Assembly: GCF_003597395.2 (NCBI RefSeq)
Contig: NC_133771.1
Span: 50,574,505-50,638,504, forward strand
DNA length: 64,000 nucleotides
From: Chelonoidis abingdonii
Taxonomy: Eukaryota; Chordata; Testudines; Testudinidae
Direction of reading: 5' to 3'
In this document: one piece after another, positions 22,291 to 33,442 of the stretch
Position numbering within the stretch: the first letter of the stretch is position 1
How the letters are laid out: each line of letters begins with the position of its first letter
Notes under the pieces: model-generated
Database searches by the model: none
Told to the model about the DNA's origin: nothing
What the model saw: only the letters and a program-made list of their open reading frames with translations
Translations under genes and position numbers: made by a program

Positions 22291-22860
22291 GGCTGGGAAG
22301 CATGTAATTCCTCCTGCCGGCCACCGGGGGGCGCTGCGCTGCAGGAGCCATGTGGGCTGCCTCCTGGCCCTGTTGCTGCTGCTGCCTCTTGGACCTCTGG
22401 CCCTGGGGCTCCTGCTGCTGCCTGGTGAGTTTCCGGCTGTGTCCTGGTGCTCGGGCTGCTCCCAGCCACTCTCTTCGTGTGAGTACCTGCACCACCTGCC
22501 CACAGCCAACCCCTGCCTTCATCTCCTGCCCACAGCCACCCCCTGTCACCCCCTGCCTGCAGCCACAGCCCCTGCCCCTGGCCACAGGTGCTGGGGATGC
22601 CCCTGCAGAGCAGGAGTACAGAGGAGCCTGGCTGCTGCTGTGGCAGTTCAGCCCCCTCCTCTCCATTTATGTTGTTAGAGGCCTGGCAGGTCCCCAGTGG
22701 GGGCAGCAGAGCATGGAGAGCCTCATACAGCAGCAGGGGTGGTGGAATGATGTGGGTGACCCGGACAGACACACACACAGCACAGCCGGTAGGGTGACCA
22801 CGAGGGGCTGGCTCAGCGAGAGGGACATGAGAGTTCTGGGCCAGGGCCAGCAAGAGTGAA
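22291..22860. other. GC-rich block with overlapping chance ORFs
   Basis: C- and G-rich sequence with several CpGs near 22315-22345 and short CTG and CCCCTG repeats. Long frames exist on both strands (e.g. 22350-22859 and 22061-22666 minus), which indicates low stop density rather than genes. One frame begins with a leucine-rich stretch before a GTGAGT at 22425; see findings. Confidence 0.5.
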
Positions 22861-24253
22861 AAAGAGCCTCACAAGATGCCTGCCCTGGGTGAGCACGAGC
22901 AACAAGCTAATTATGGAACTGACAAAAACTGGGCATTTTGATGTTCTGGGAAGACGTACAGATTTCCTGGGACAGCTGCCTCCAAAAAGGGATAATCCTG
23001 AAAAAACTGTCTAAAGGCCAAGGCATAACACAGACCCTCTAACTCTGTGACACTGTCCATCCTGTCATAGCCCCAATTAAGGTACAGTCATGCTGTGTTC
23101 AGTCATTAGAGATACTAATACAGGATTCTGGTTTCTCTCTCTTGAGACTAGCTAGGGCAATGGCTTTTTTTTTTACTAGACTTCAGTCTAGCCAATTAAC
23201 GAACAATGAAAAATGGATACAATAATGATGTTAACAAATAGTGCTTTGGGCTGGGTTCGCAATAACAAACTTGTAAGGCTGAAAAAGGCTCCGTGAGCTG
23301 TGCTCTATGCATTCTGTCCTACTTCCAGCTTTAAGAAACTAGGCTCTGGATATGCAAAATGAGTCAAGAGAACGGGGTTAAACTATGCAACAGATTTGAA
23401 GGAGAAATACAGGGTTTTTATAAACCTTGGTTTTGCAAACTTCTTTAAATCAAAGGACATTTCATTTGAAAATAAAACAGTATTCAAACCAATGAGACAA
23501 ATGCAATGAAATATCCAGCTTTGCCTGTGCGGATGGGAATTTTTGGCCTTTCTTTGCTGTTCAAGCCTTTCAGTTCCCCTCTTCCCCCTCCCTTCTTCAC
23601 TCAGCTGAAACAAGGGAAAGGGTGACTTAGAAAACAGCTTTAGAGGCAGAACATCTAGAGTGAGCTTCACCTGGATGATGCTTTTTGCTTTCTCTGCCCC
23701 TATATTAAAATGTAAAAAGCCTCTTTTCTCTTGGTAATGATGAATCACATTTTAGCCCATCACAGTCCGCCATTTATCTCAATATTTAACCAGAAGAGGC
23801 TGTGGAACACGCAAAATGATACACAAATGCCTGTAAGAGAGAGAGATCATAGAAAACATCCAGGCTTCTCAACTCTGCTTCTGGTTTTTAAGGATCTTAC
23901 TGCTTTTCCTAAAAATGGCTTTTATTTTTTGTCTGCAACTTGTGGCTATTGACCACTTTTACATTTTAGCTTTCTTTTCTTGACTCCATTATCAATGGAC
24001 TTTGTCACTTTACTATTAATCCCATATGTATCATTATACAAAATTCTTCTCTTCGTCATTACCTCAGTGCCACCCTCCAAATAAAGCATTGATGATAGGC
24101 TATAGTCCTGAAGTTTCACCTTACACTCTTTACTCACATGACTGGTCCAGCTCCTGAAGTCATGTTGAAAAGGTTGCAAGAGCGAGTCCATTCTTAAAAT
24201 TCTGTAGTTAAAATGTCCTACCTTGGGTGACGACACCACTGAAGCTGCTATGG

Positions 24254-24291
<38 letters not shown>

Positions 24292-26416
24292 TCCCTTCAA
24301 CAAGAGAGGGTGAATTTTAAAGCTCCAGATTGTACTCTGTCTGATTGACACCATTTGAAATAAAAACTGGGTTGTAATATGGATACATTAACTTTTTTCG
24401 TTTTTACTAATCTTATATAAATATGATCAGTGTGTTCCTTTGTTATTCCCAGATACTTGTGCCTGAGAATACCAGCATACTTGCTGAGATGTACTGAGGA
24501 CTGTTTCTTTTGGAAATCCCAATTTCCAGATGGTGTGTTTCTGAGAATAAAGGAAAGAAATAAAGTGTGATGTCTGTGATTTAGTGAAGGCGTGAGTATC
24601 AAAAACACCAGTGATCAGTGGGGATATCTGTGTTGAGTATCTCTGATCTATAACTTTAGGAATCCATATTTTCTTTTTATAAGTGGCTTCTTTAATTTTA
24701 CTCTTTTGTGTGTGTGTATGTATACAGTTGGGTTTTTTTTTAGGTGACACAGCTTGAGGCTTACAGGTGCAGAGAAATAAATTTGAAACACATTTTAATA
24801 CAGTGGGCAATGGAGGAAAAAATATGTTTCCTTAAATTCACATAAATAAGTAATGTATAAATAGTTTGCTCATCCTTATTTAATTTCTCATAAAAAGTTA
24901 ACCTGACACATTTCTGTCTCTATGGTTCACCTATGGTCAGGCTGAAGATTAAGATCTAGAAGCCTTTCAATACCCGCAATTCTCAAAATGATTATAATTT
25001 CATTCCTCACAGTAATCACTTTTTTTAACCACTCCAGCCTATTTATAACAACTATGGATGGAAATAAAATGGATCTGAAGAAGAGACATTCATTAGCAAA
25101 TAAATGTATGGGGAGTGGAAAAGTCTGTCTGACTCACAAAGCAGAAATGGTATTTAGTATCCAAATCCCCTTCCAGATAAAATTAACAAAGGCTGCAGTG
25201 AAGTTAAAGCCTGCTGGTTGCAAAATTGGAAATTGGTTTCCTGGGGCTCTTTGTAAACTCTTCATTACTTTACTCAGTCATGATTCATTAGCAAGTTAAC
25301 AGACAGAAGACCAGTGCACGTTGGGGTATGTTCAGAGCCAGCCCTTTCATCTCCTTGAACATCACTTAAAACCTGAATGTCACAGAAGATTAGACATGGT
25401 GTCAAACTGCATCTTCTTGTCATGATGCAGCATGGATAGCTCACAGATCATAGCCACTTAACCTCTTGAAATTGTGAGGTGCTTTTTATCATGCATTTCA
25501 GGAGATAACACAAAGTGACTCTGATGGAACAAACAAGCGATCTCAAAAGGCATCTGAGAAAGAAACAAGTTAAAGAAACCCAGTTACTAGATTAATCTAA
25601 AATGGATTTAGTGTCTCCCATTAACTTAAACCTAATTTACTGGAAGAAAACATCCATAGGTGACATTAAAGCTGTTAACCATTAAGCTAAAAATAGTTGT
25701 TAGTCTGTCGGAATTGTTCACATCTCAGCTACAATATAATTTTAAATTACAGCCAAATACAGTTATCCAGGTCCCAGTCCAACTGTGTGAATCTCCCTTT
25801 CTTATGACCTTCCAGAGTGCCTGGCTCGCTGATTCCTGATTTTACTGAAAACCATTTGCTGTCGCCCAAGCAGTTCAAATATCTGAGATTTTATTGTACA
25901 CAGATATACTGAAGGAATAAGGTATTGTGTAGAGTAGATATTTAGGCATGTTCTTCATTTTGGAATTTTTATGACTTCTGAAAGGAAATGGTAAGTTGGA
26001 TATTATTAGAGACAAATTGCTTGAAACTAGATATAGGCTATCGACTCTCCTTAATGTAAGAAACTTGTAACTTCCAGAGCTAACTGAGATAACTGATGGC
26101 TGGATATTCTTACTTTAGTTCCAGCACAAAGGATTCATATAATCACTGTGTGGACTACACATTACTGAAGCTTGGATCCAAACCATATCTTTAGTGGTGT
26201 GTAGATAGGAGCTCTATCAAGTGGACCTAAAGGTCCAAGCAGGAGTCAGAAGCTTCTCTTAACTGGAGGTTACTGTTTGTGTAGCTTCCATTTTCCTCTC
26301 CTTCTGGAATTGCACATTAGAACTGAGCCCTGCCTTGTTATCTGTTAAGTTTGCTGACTGATTTCCAGAGCTAGATCATGCAGTTTGTGGAGTCTCAAAC
26401 TGGTGGCTGGGCTTGC
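22861..26416. other. No gene recognised; one TG microsatellite
   Basis: About 3.5 kb of AT-rich sequence. 24254-24290 is a (TG)n microsatellite of roughly 18 units. No repeat family or coding signal that I can name. Confidence 0.45.
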
Positions 26417-26626
26417 TGTGGTGTTTAGATTTTACTTCTGATTATTAGAACTGAGAGCACTGGCTGTTGGGAGTCTGAAAGGACAGGAAAGAGGAAGGAG
26501 GTGGGAGGAGTTGAGGAGACAGAGTGAGAGTTACAGAGTGTGCAGCCGCAGCTTGGTAAAGAGGTTTCCACTTTAAAAATAAAGTCCTGTTGAAGTCTGT
26601 TAGTACCTTGCCTGGTTGATACAACA
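26417..26626 (+). repeat. 5' LTR of gypsy element
   Basis: Runs from TGTGGTGTTTAGATTT to GGTTGATACAACA and is matched by 33229-33438. An AATAAA signal lies at 26577-26582. Leader sequence TTTTGGTGACGAGGATGGG follows. Confidence 0.9.
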
Positions 26627-26649
26627 TTTTGGTGACGAGGATGGGATCT

Positions 26650-27140
26650 TCTGCCTCTGAACCCACCTGCATCCTTTGTGCAAAGGTGAGCTTCCAATTG
26701 CTTTTACTGCCTGGATCCATATGTTTGAAACTTACCTGCTTGCAATCAGTGCTACAGAGATTTCTGAAGTAAGAAAGCGTGCTCTGCTAATCCACTGCCT
26801 TGGAGCAGAAGGTCAGCATATATTTTACACTTTTCCCCTTGCAGATAATAAATATGAGACTACACTCACTGCATTAAAGACCTTTTTTGTGCCAAAAGTG
26901 AATGTAATAGCTAATCGCTACAGATTTCACCAGTGTGAGCAGAAACCGGGGGAGACTATAATGCAGTATATTACTTCCCCAAGGAGTCTGATTGTAACTT
27001 GTGACTTGGGAATATGGCAGATGAGATGATTAGAGACCAGCTCATTGAGAAAACAACCATGCTTCATGTAAGAGAAAGCTTACTTCTAGAACCACAACTT
27101 ACACTAGAAAAAGCAATAACCATTGCTAGTCTGCTATCAT
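26650..27140 (+). pseudogene. Gypsy gag (broken)
   Basis: Capsid region of Gag, which assembles particles in the cytoplasm. 26676-27029 reads ITAWIHMFETYLLAI-type capsid start (AFTAWIHMFETYLLAIS), RALLIHCLGAEGQHIFYTF and EQKPGETIMQYI. After a one-base frameshift near 27010 it continues from 27014 as MADEMIRDQLIEKTTM and LTLEKAITIAS. The zinc-knuckle end is not found because the Harbinger-type insertion starts just after. Same general fold as the gag at 1-860 but a different element. Confidence 0.88.
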
Positions 27141-27149
27141 GTAAGATCA

Positions 27150-28592
27150 CTGGTAATGATTGTGGCTGGTACCTGGGAAGATTCCTGCTCGCCAATGCTT
27201 GAGAAACTACAGACGCTATCATAATCTCCCCTCCAGATACCGGCTGTTGCTAACATAGCAAGGAAGGACTTAAGCGGCTGCAAGTAGAAAATTGCCATGT
27301 CTGCCCCCTAACTAAAGTCCTGCATTTCAACCAGGTTACATTATATGAGATCTCTCCTAACATACTCTCCTGCAGCTTACCACCATCAGATCAGGATGCA
27401 GAATCGTATTTCTGGAATGGCCAGCGTCACGGGCATACACGGCTGGCTTTGTGACGCCATGATTCCGAATTACTTGCCACAATTTGCATATGGCGTGGAC
27501 AAGGTGTCAATAGCAATGGGGACCAAATAGGGTTACCTTAGCCCCAGAAATTGTCTTGTCAAAAGCTTTGTTTGAGTACCTCCAAGAGCGATTCATAGAT
27601 AATTACAAAGGTACCACTCATCAGCGAGGTCGTCCATAGGCTTCACTGTCTGGGCTTGTGGCTGGAGGAGTGGGACATGAAGGTTCGGGTTCACAAAAAG
27701 CTCCTGGGCTGTACTGGGGGCTATGGAACTGCTGTGTTGCTTTCAGCAGCTCTTCCTCCTCTTCCTCTTCCTACCTCATCTCCCCTTCCGCAGAGAATCC
27801 TCAGCCAACGGTGATATACAATCCACCGACCTCTGATCACGGCAGGGGGGGTACTGGTTCGCAGCCCCTAAAAATTCATGCATGCAGTAGCATAGAAGCG
27901 ACATCGTATTTCGGCCCTGACCCAGACTCTTCCGTTTGGCTCTTGTCTCGGTTTCCTGGAGCCTGTCTGGAGCTCATCTTAGACTTTCTCTGCACTGCAC
28001 TGGGTCCCTTGCTGTGGCCTTTTCCCGTCATAGACTTTGAAATTCTTTCACATTTTTTTCATTGTCTTGTTGTGAATCGGGAGTAATCTGTTAGCACTCG
28101 GAAATCTCTCTCCATTATAGCGATCAGATCCAGACCTGCGTGCGGTCCAGCATGGTGCCTTCTTTTCGATTCTTCAGGAGACGCTGTTTACCTGTGGCTG
28201 AATGAGCCTGCGCGTGGTCCCTGTGCTGATCAGAAGCTCCACGCTGAGCCAAACAGGAAATGAATCAAAAAGTTGCGGGGCTTATCCCTGTCTGGCCAGT
28301 GCTCAGAGTCTCTGTGCTGTCGCAGAGCGTCAGTGGTAGCACGTGTGGGATACACTCCCAGAGGCCATAACGTCGATTTTCCGTCCACACCTAAACTATT
28401 CGAAAGAAAAAAAAAGGAAATTAAAGCCGATATTCGATTTGTAGCAGCTACTCTCTCGTTCGGGGAAGGGAGTACAAAGAATTCGATTTAAAGAGCCTTT
28501 ATCGAATCAAAGGGCATGTGTGTGGACGGGTATCGCTTAAATCGATTTAACATCTTTAAACTCGATTAAACGCGTAGTGTAGACCAGGCCTG
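27150..28592. mobile_element. Harbinger-type non-autonomous element inside gypsy
   Basis: The right end reads ACGCGTAGTGTAGACCAGGC; reversed, it gives GCCTGGTCTACACTACGCG, the terminal motif also at the Harbinger element at 46083. Inside are CGTCGATTTTCCGTCCACAC and several CGATTTAAA/ATCGATTTAA blocks typical of this family. Gypsy coding sequence resumes after it. The left boundary is approximate and I found no clear target duplication. A 142-codon frame (27658-28086) with a serine run is inside; I do not recognise it as a gene. Confidence 0.65.
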
Positions 28593-29529
28593 AGTCAGCT
28601 ACCAGTCAAAGACAAAATATTATATTGCAGGATACAGGTGGCACAGATCGGGAGCTGGTTCACCCATTAGCATATAAGTTACACCTATCGCGCACGACAA
28701 ACATTGCAGGAGAAACTAATGAAAAGTCCACTGAATCACATAAATCAAAATACAGTTAAAAGCATGCGTTTAACTGTGGATTCCCACACACGTTGCAAAA
28801 CACACAGGATGTACAACGCAAAAGTAGCTCAGTGCAAGATTGCAAAAAGATTGGTATTTTTGACTAAAGTATGTCGCGTACCAGATTCAGCCGATCAAAA
28901 GGTGCATGCAGTTACAAGTACAGATAGTTACTGTTGCTGACTTGGACAAAACCGACTAGCGCACATATTGCCAGACAAGATAAAGTTGCACTGTAAAATT
29001 TCCGCAGCCCTCAATACAGGAAATTTCACGCTCTAATTAGCTATGTGACACTGGCCAGCAGTATTCTATGCTACCATGATTCTCACACTCTATTGCATTA
29101 CTTTCAAGATGCTCTTCTAACGAACCAAAGTTAAGATTGATGTGCGTTTTTGAAAAAAACCATATTCCAATACTATGCTGCCTGCCACAATAGTTACTTT
29201 TGGGATTAGCAGTGTAGCTGCAGAGTTATACATAGTCCACAAAGACTCCTATCCTTGGCAGAGATTTATTGCTGCTTTAAATCTCAGGGAGTTAATGGAT
29301 GAATTGATTTCCTCCAGCAAAGCACTCTTGGCAGTTACAACACACCAAGAACTATTACAGCTGGGACCAACACCAGTTGAGGAGAAACTTGGTTGCTATG
29401 GGTTTCTGCATAAAGTTTAAAATCGGATACTGTGATCCATGTATACAGAAATTATGACACCTATCATTTTCAGTCAATGAAAGCTTGTTTCAGAAGAATT
29501 TTAGAAAATTGTTCATATAAGGACAAATT
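28593..29529 (+). pseudogene. Gypsy protease region (broken)
   Basis: Lies between gag and RT. The best frame, 29175-29420, shows ATIVTFGISSVAAELYIV and FIAALNLRELMDELI, then LGCYGFLHKV, which follow the layout of the retropepsin-to-RT linker in related elements. The catalytic DTG/DSG and the usual PILGRDL are not readable in a clean frame. The order at least supports a collapsed protease domain. It is cut at 29530 by the LTR. Confidence 0.6.
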
Positions 29530-30540
29530 TGTCATGGTATCAAAACCCTACTACTGAATTAGCGAATACCAACAGTGGGGTAACAGCATGAATTCCCTTA
29601 AAGCTTATGACTTAGCTTAGACCTGAGCGCTTGCTACCGATATCATTTGTTAATTCAGTGCTGTACCTCTAGGTCCCCCCAAAACCATTGTCAGGGAAAA
29701 CCAAGATCCAGACCCCTGATTAACATATATCAGAGAAAAAAAACCTTTCCCTAGTAATGCCTCTCGCAGGCTTCCCTCCCTGGGTTCCCGGAAGATCTAA
29801 GTGATTGCAAACTCCTTGGAATACAAAACAGAGGAAAGTCACGCTCCTCCTCCTTCTACGTTTCCCTGCACCAGACTCTTCTGCGAGAGAAAGTAAATCC
29901 GACTACGAGAGAAATTAGCCTCTCTTCTCCAAAGCCTTATCCCTCCTTTCTCCCCAACCAATTCCTGGTGAATCCAGACTGCCGTCCTCATGGGTCTCCA
30001 CATCAGATATAAAAATAACAACAATCAGGTTCTTAAAACAAGGAAAGATTTTAATTAAAGAAGAGAAAAACAGAAGAATTAATCTTTGTAAATTTAAAAA
30101 GGACATAGGTGCAAATTTGGGTTTTTTAGCTATAGGCCTAGGTGAATAGTCCTCGGCCACTAAGTATTCAGTACAAATTAAAATCCTTTAGCAAAAATAC
30201 AAATGAACCCTTTACAGCAAATACACATTTGAACAAAAAACAAACATAAGCCTAACTCAGCTTTATCTATCTAGTATTACTAATTTGGAATCTACTAAGA
30301 AACCTGTTCAGAGTGGAGAGAAACTGTTGCAACGAAATGCGTCGTCCATCTGAGCCAGAGTGATAACAACAAAACTAACAGCACACACGAAACTTCCCTA
30401 CCTCAAGATTTGAAAGTATCCTGTATCTGAATGCTTCTCTGGTCAGGTGACAGCCAGGCTTACTGAACTTGTTAACCCTTTATAGTCAAAGAGATATAAA
30501 GTACTTCTGTGCTATTAACTTTTCTTATCTGTTTATGACA
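29530..30540 (-). mobile_element. Solo LTR, family A, copy 2 (in gypsy pol)
   Basis: Runs from TGTCATGGTATCA to ATCTGTTTATGACA on the plus strand and aligns with 7540-8503 and 61244-62257. The flanks AAATT (29525-29529) and ACATT (30541-30545) match at four of five positions as an aged target duplication. The gypsy polyprotein reading continues directly at 30541, which confirms the boundaries and shows that the LTR is younger than the gypsy element. Confidence 0.9.
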
Positions 30541-31640
30541 ACATTATTGAAGAGATTAACTCCTTGGAATGGGTTTCACCTATAATAGTGACACAGAAGA
30601 AGGGTGAAGGCATTTGCTTTTGTGTGGACTTAAGGGAGACAAATAAAGCTATTGTGATTGACAGCCATCCTCTTCCTCACATAGAAGAAGTATTTGCAGA
30701 ACTCCGTGGAGCAAAGATGTTTTCTACTCTTGATTTGCAGAGTGCATACCACCAGGTTATGTTGCATGAAGATAGCAGAGACCTCACAGCATTTATTACA
30801 CATGAGGGACTATTTCATTTTAAACGTGTTCCATACGACCTTGCATCAGCCCCAAGTGCCTTCCAAAAAATGAAGTCATTGATTCTGAAGAATCGACATG
30901 GAGTTCAGTGCTATTTGGATGATATTATCATGTTTGGAAATACTACTGAGGAGCATGACAATAACCTGCAGTCTATACTAAACTGCATCAGCAAAGCAGG
31001 CCTCAAGCTCAGTAGGTCCAAATGCAAATTTAGACAAACTGAACTCTCCTTTCTGGAGCATACAATTTCACAGGCAGGACTAAAATATGATCCAGATCAT
31101 ATACTGGCAATTTCACATGCTCCCCCTCCAACAGATTTGTAAACCTTATGTTCCTTCATGGGTCTTACTTCCTGGTATGCAAAATTCATTCCCAATTATG
31201 CTTCTATCATTGAACCGTTACGAGAATTACTACGGAGAAGTTCAACCTTAGTGTGGGCAACGGATGCACAAGCTCATTTCGAAACAGTGACAGACTTGAT
31301 TGTACATAGTCCAGTACTTGCACTATTCAGTCCTGCATTGCCCACAATTGCAACTACTGATGCTTCTGATTATGGACTTGGGGCTGTCCTCACACCTCTT
31401 CATGAGGACAACACAGAGAGGACTGTTGCATTTGCTTGAAGGGCACTGAGAAATGCTGAGAGAAAATATTCTACAGTCGAAAAAGAAGCACTTGCTTGTG
31501 TCTAGGCTACTGAAAAATGGAGGACTTACCTGTGGGGTCGCATGTTCACAGACCACAGTCCTTTGATGACGTTGCTCACCACGAAAGGACTGGGAAGAGC
31601 AGGATATCGTATTGCTAGATGGTCTGCAAGATGACTCTCT
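30541..31640 (+). pseudogene. Gypsy reverse transcriptase and RNase H
   Basis: Copies element RNA to DNA and removes the RNA strand. RT boxes: EWVSPIIVTQKK, CVDLRETNKA, FSTLDLQSAYHQV (first catalytic Asp), and YLDDIIMFG (the YxDD box, at about 30910-30937). RNase H: TTDASDYGLGAVL, STVEKEALA and TDHSPLMTLL. One reading frame persists from 30564, interrupted by TAA at 31140, TGA at 31437, TAG at 31503 and TGA at 31632. Catalytic residues are retained but the stops rule out a full product. Confidence 0.93.
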
Positions 31641-33075
31641 TTCAATTATGAATTGGAATATAAGCCTGGAAACAAAAATGTGGTAGCTGATTGCCTTTCT
31701 CGCCTGTCTTTGACCTCACCAGATGGTCCACCAGAGGATGAGGATGTAGGAGTTGCACTTATTACAAGCACTCTTATTACAGTTACAAGAGAACAATTTC
31801 AAGCTGCTTATTCAGCGTGTCCAATTAAGCAAAAACTACAGGAATTTCTGACAAAAAGATGGCCCAGTAACCCTGAGAACCTTGATCCAGTTTTGCTGCC
31901 TTATTTTAGAGTTCGGGATGAACTTTTTTTGCTCGATAGCTGTGTGCTATGAGGTACACACCGGCTACTTATCCCAGAAGAATTACAGTCAAAACTCATA
32001 CACCTGGCACACAATACTCATCAAGGAATTCTCAGAACCAAACAATGACTATGGGATCTGTATTGGTGGCCAGGGATGGACTCTCAGACTGAAGCACTCA
32101 TAAAATCCTGTGTCGCTTGCCAAATGCATGATAAGACAGCAGTGACATGTACTCCTACATTACAGCCTGTTCCTCTTCCTGAATCTGCATGGGGAAAAGT
32201 GGCGATTGACATTGTAGGACCCTTTGATAGTGCTCCAGTTGACTGTTGTTATGCCATCACTTTAATAGTCTATTTCAGTAAATGGCCTGAGGTACCGTTT
32301 ACATCGCAAAACTCTTCTGCTACAGTAATTAAGTTCCTCTCTTTAGTTTTTAGCAGGGAAAGTAACCCCAAAGAACTCGTTTCCGCTAACGGTAGTCAAT
32401 TTACTTCCCTGGAGTTTGAAACCTTTCTAGCAGAGAGAAACATTTTACACAGAAGGTCATCCCTATGTTACCCTTAAGCCAGTGGGGAAATCAGATGGTT
32501 TAACAGAAGTTTGAAAGAGAGTTTCCAAATGGCTTAACTGGAAGGGTGATTGTGGATACCTTTCACTACTGATTTCTTGCAGGCATACCAGGCTACACGA
32601 CATGCCACAATGCAAAGATCACCCGCAAAGTTACTGCATGGAAAACAGATGAATACTAAACTGATCATTGCTGGATTGTTAAAGGCACAACCTGAGGCCC
32701 CAACTGAGGATGATGTGAGAAAAACAGTTGAACAGAACCAAGCAAAGTATAAAGCTTTCACAGACAAGCGGCGGGGTGCTAAGGAACCGAAGTTTGAGTG
32801 TGGTTCCTTCGTTAGAATACAAAAACCTGGAATTTTATGCAAAGGGAACCATAAATTCACAGCTCTTCTTAAATCATAGAGAAGAAGAGACCTTACACCT
32901 ATCGACTTTCTGATGGGCGAGTATGGAATGCTTCTTATCTTGTACCTGCCTATGCACCAAGAGGATATTATGCCAACACCCAGTCTGCATTGGATGACTT
33001 CACCGTAGTATCAACACAACAAGACATTGCACTGGAACCGGGGCTTGAGAGACAGCCTGTCAGACCCAGATGACC
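31641..33075 (+). pseudogene. Gypsy integrase (broken)
   Basis: Inserts element DNA into the genome. The frame of RT continues: KNVVADCLSRLSL linker, an HHCC-type zinc region (LIHLAHNTHQGI then CVACQ at about 32112-32124), and the core with AIDIVGPFD (first Asp). The second catalytic position reads SANGSQF where the family has SDNG, so that Asp appears lost. TGA at 31950 and 32046 and TAA at 32475 interrupt it. The C-terminal part 32550-32879 has FLQAYQATRHATMQRSPAKL, then a frameshift near 32880 and RLSDGRVWNASYLVPAY. Same element as the RT upstream. Confidence 0.9.
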
Positions 33076-33228
33076 ACCTGTCTGGATTAGAGACTATATT
33101 ATGTAGTATCTACAGTGTTTTCAGTGTAATATTTCTGCCAGTAGTATAGTGTCTTGTTTCCTATTTGTTCCTGTGTTAGAACAACAATGTTTATTTTAAT
33201 TGGGAGAGTTTCTTAAGAGAGGAGGGAA

Positions 33229-33438
33229 TGTGGTGTTTAGATATTGCTTCTGATTATTAGAACTGGAAGCACTGGCTGTTGGGAGTCTGAAAGGACAGGA
33301 CACAGGAAGGAGTGGGGAGGAGTTGAGGAGGCTGACTGAGAGTTACAGAGGGTGCAGCAGCATCTTGGTAAAGAGGTTTCCACTTTAAAAATAAAGTCCT
33401 GTTGAAGCTTGTTAGTACCTTGCCTGGTTGATACAACA
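33229..33438 (+). repeat. 3' LTR of gypsy element
   Basis: Copy of 26417-26626, preceded by polypurine GAGAGGAGGGAA and followed by GCTG. The two LTRs differ at a small number of positions, showing some age since insertion. Confidence 0.92.
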
Positions 33439-33442
33439 GCTG

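Larger units (their letters stand above)
26417..33438 (+). mobile_element. Ty3/gypsy LTR retrotransposon, near full length, nested
   Basis: Two LTRs of 208-210 bp (26417-26626, 33229-33438) bracket gag, protease, RT, RNase H and integrase in gypsy order. A polypurine tract GAGAGGAGGGAA precedes the 3' LTR. A GCTG duplication (26415-26418, 33439-33442) fits if the LTR starts TGGTGTTTAG; the LTR may instead start two bases earlier. A Harbinger-type element (about 27150-28592) and LTR-A copy 2 (29530-30540) are inserted, so the original element was about 4.6 kb. All genes carry stops or frameshifts. Confidence 0.93.

Noticed and set aside
22061..22853. Overlapping 201- and 204-codon ORFs on minus strand
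   Set aside because: GC-rich low-complexity sequence open on both strands in several frames; no motif or homologous pattern.
27658..28086. 142-codon ORF with a serine run
   Set aside because: Within the Harbinger-type insertion; serine run from a CTTCCT repeat; no recognisable domain.
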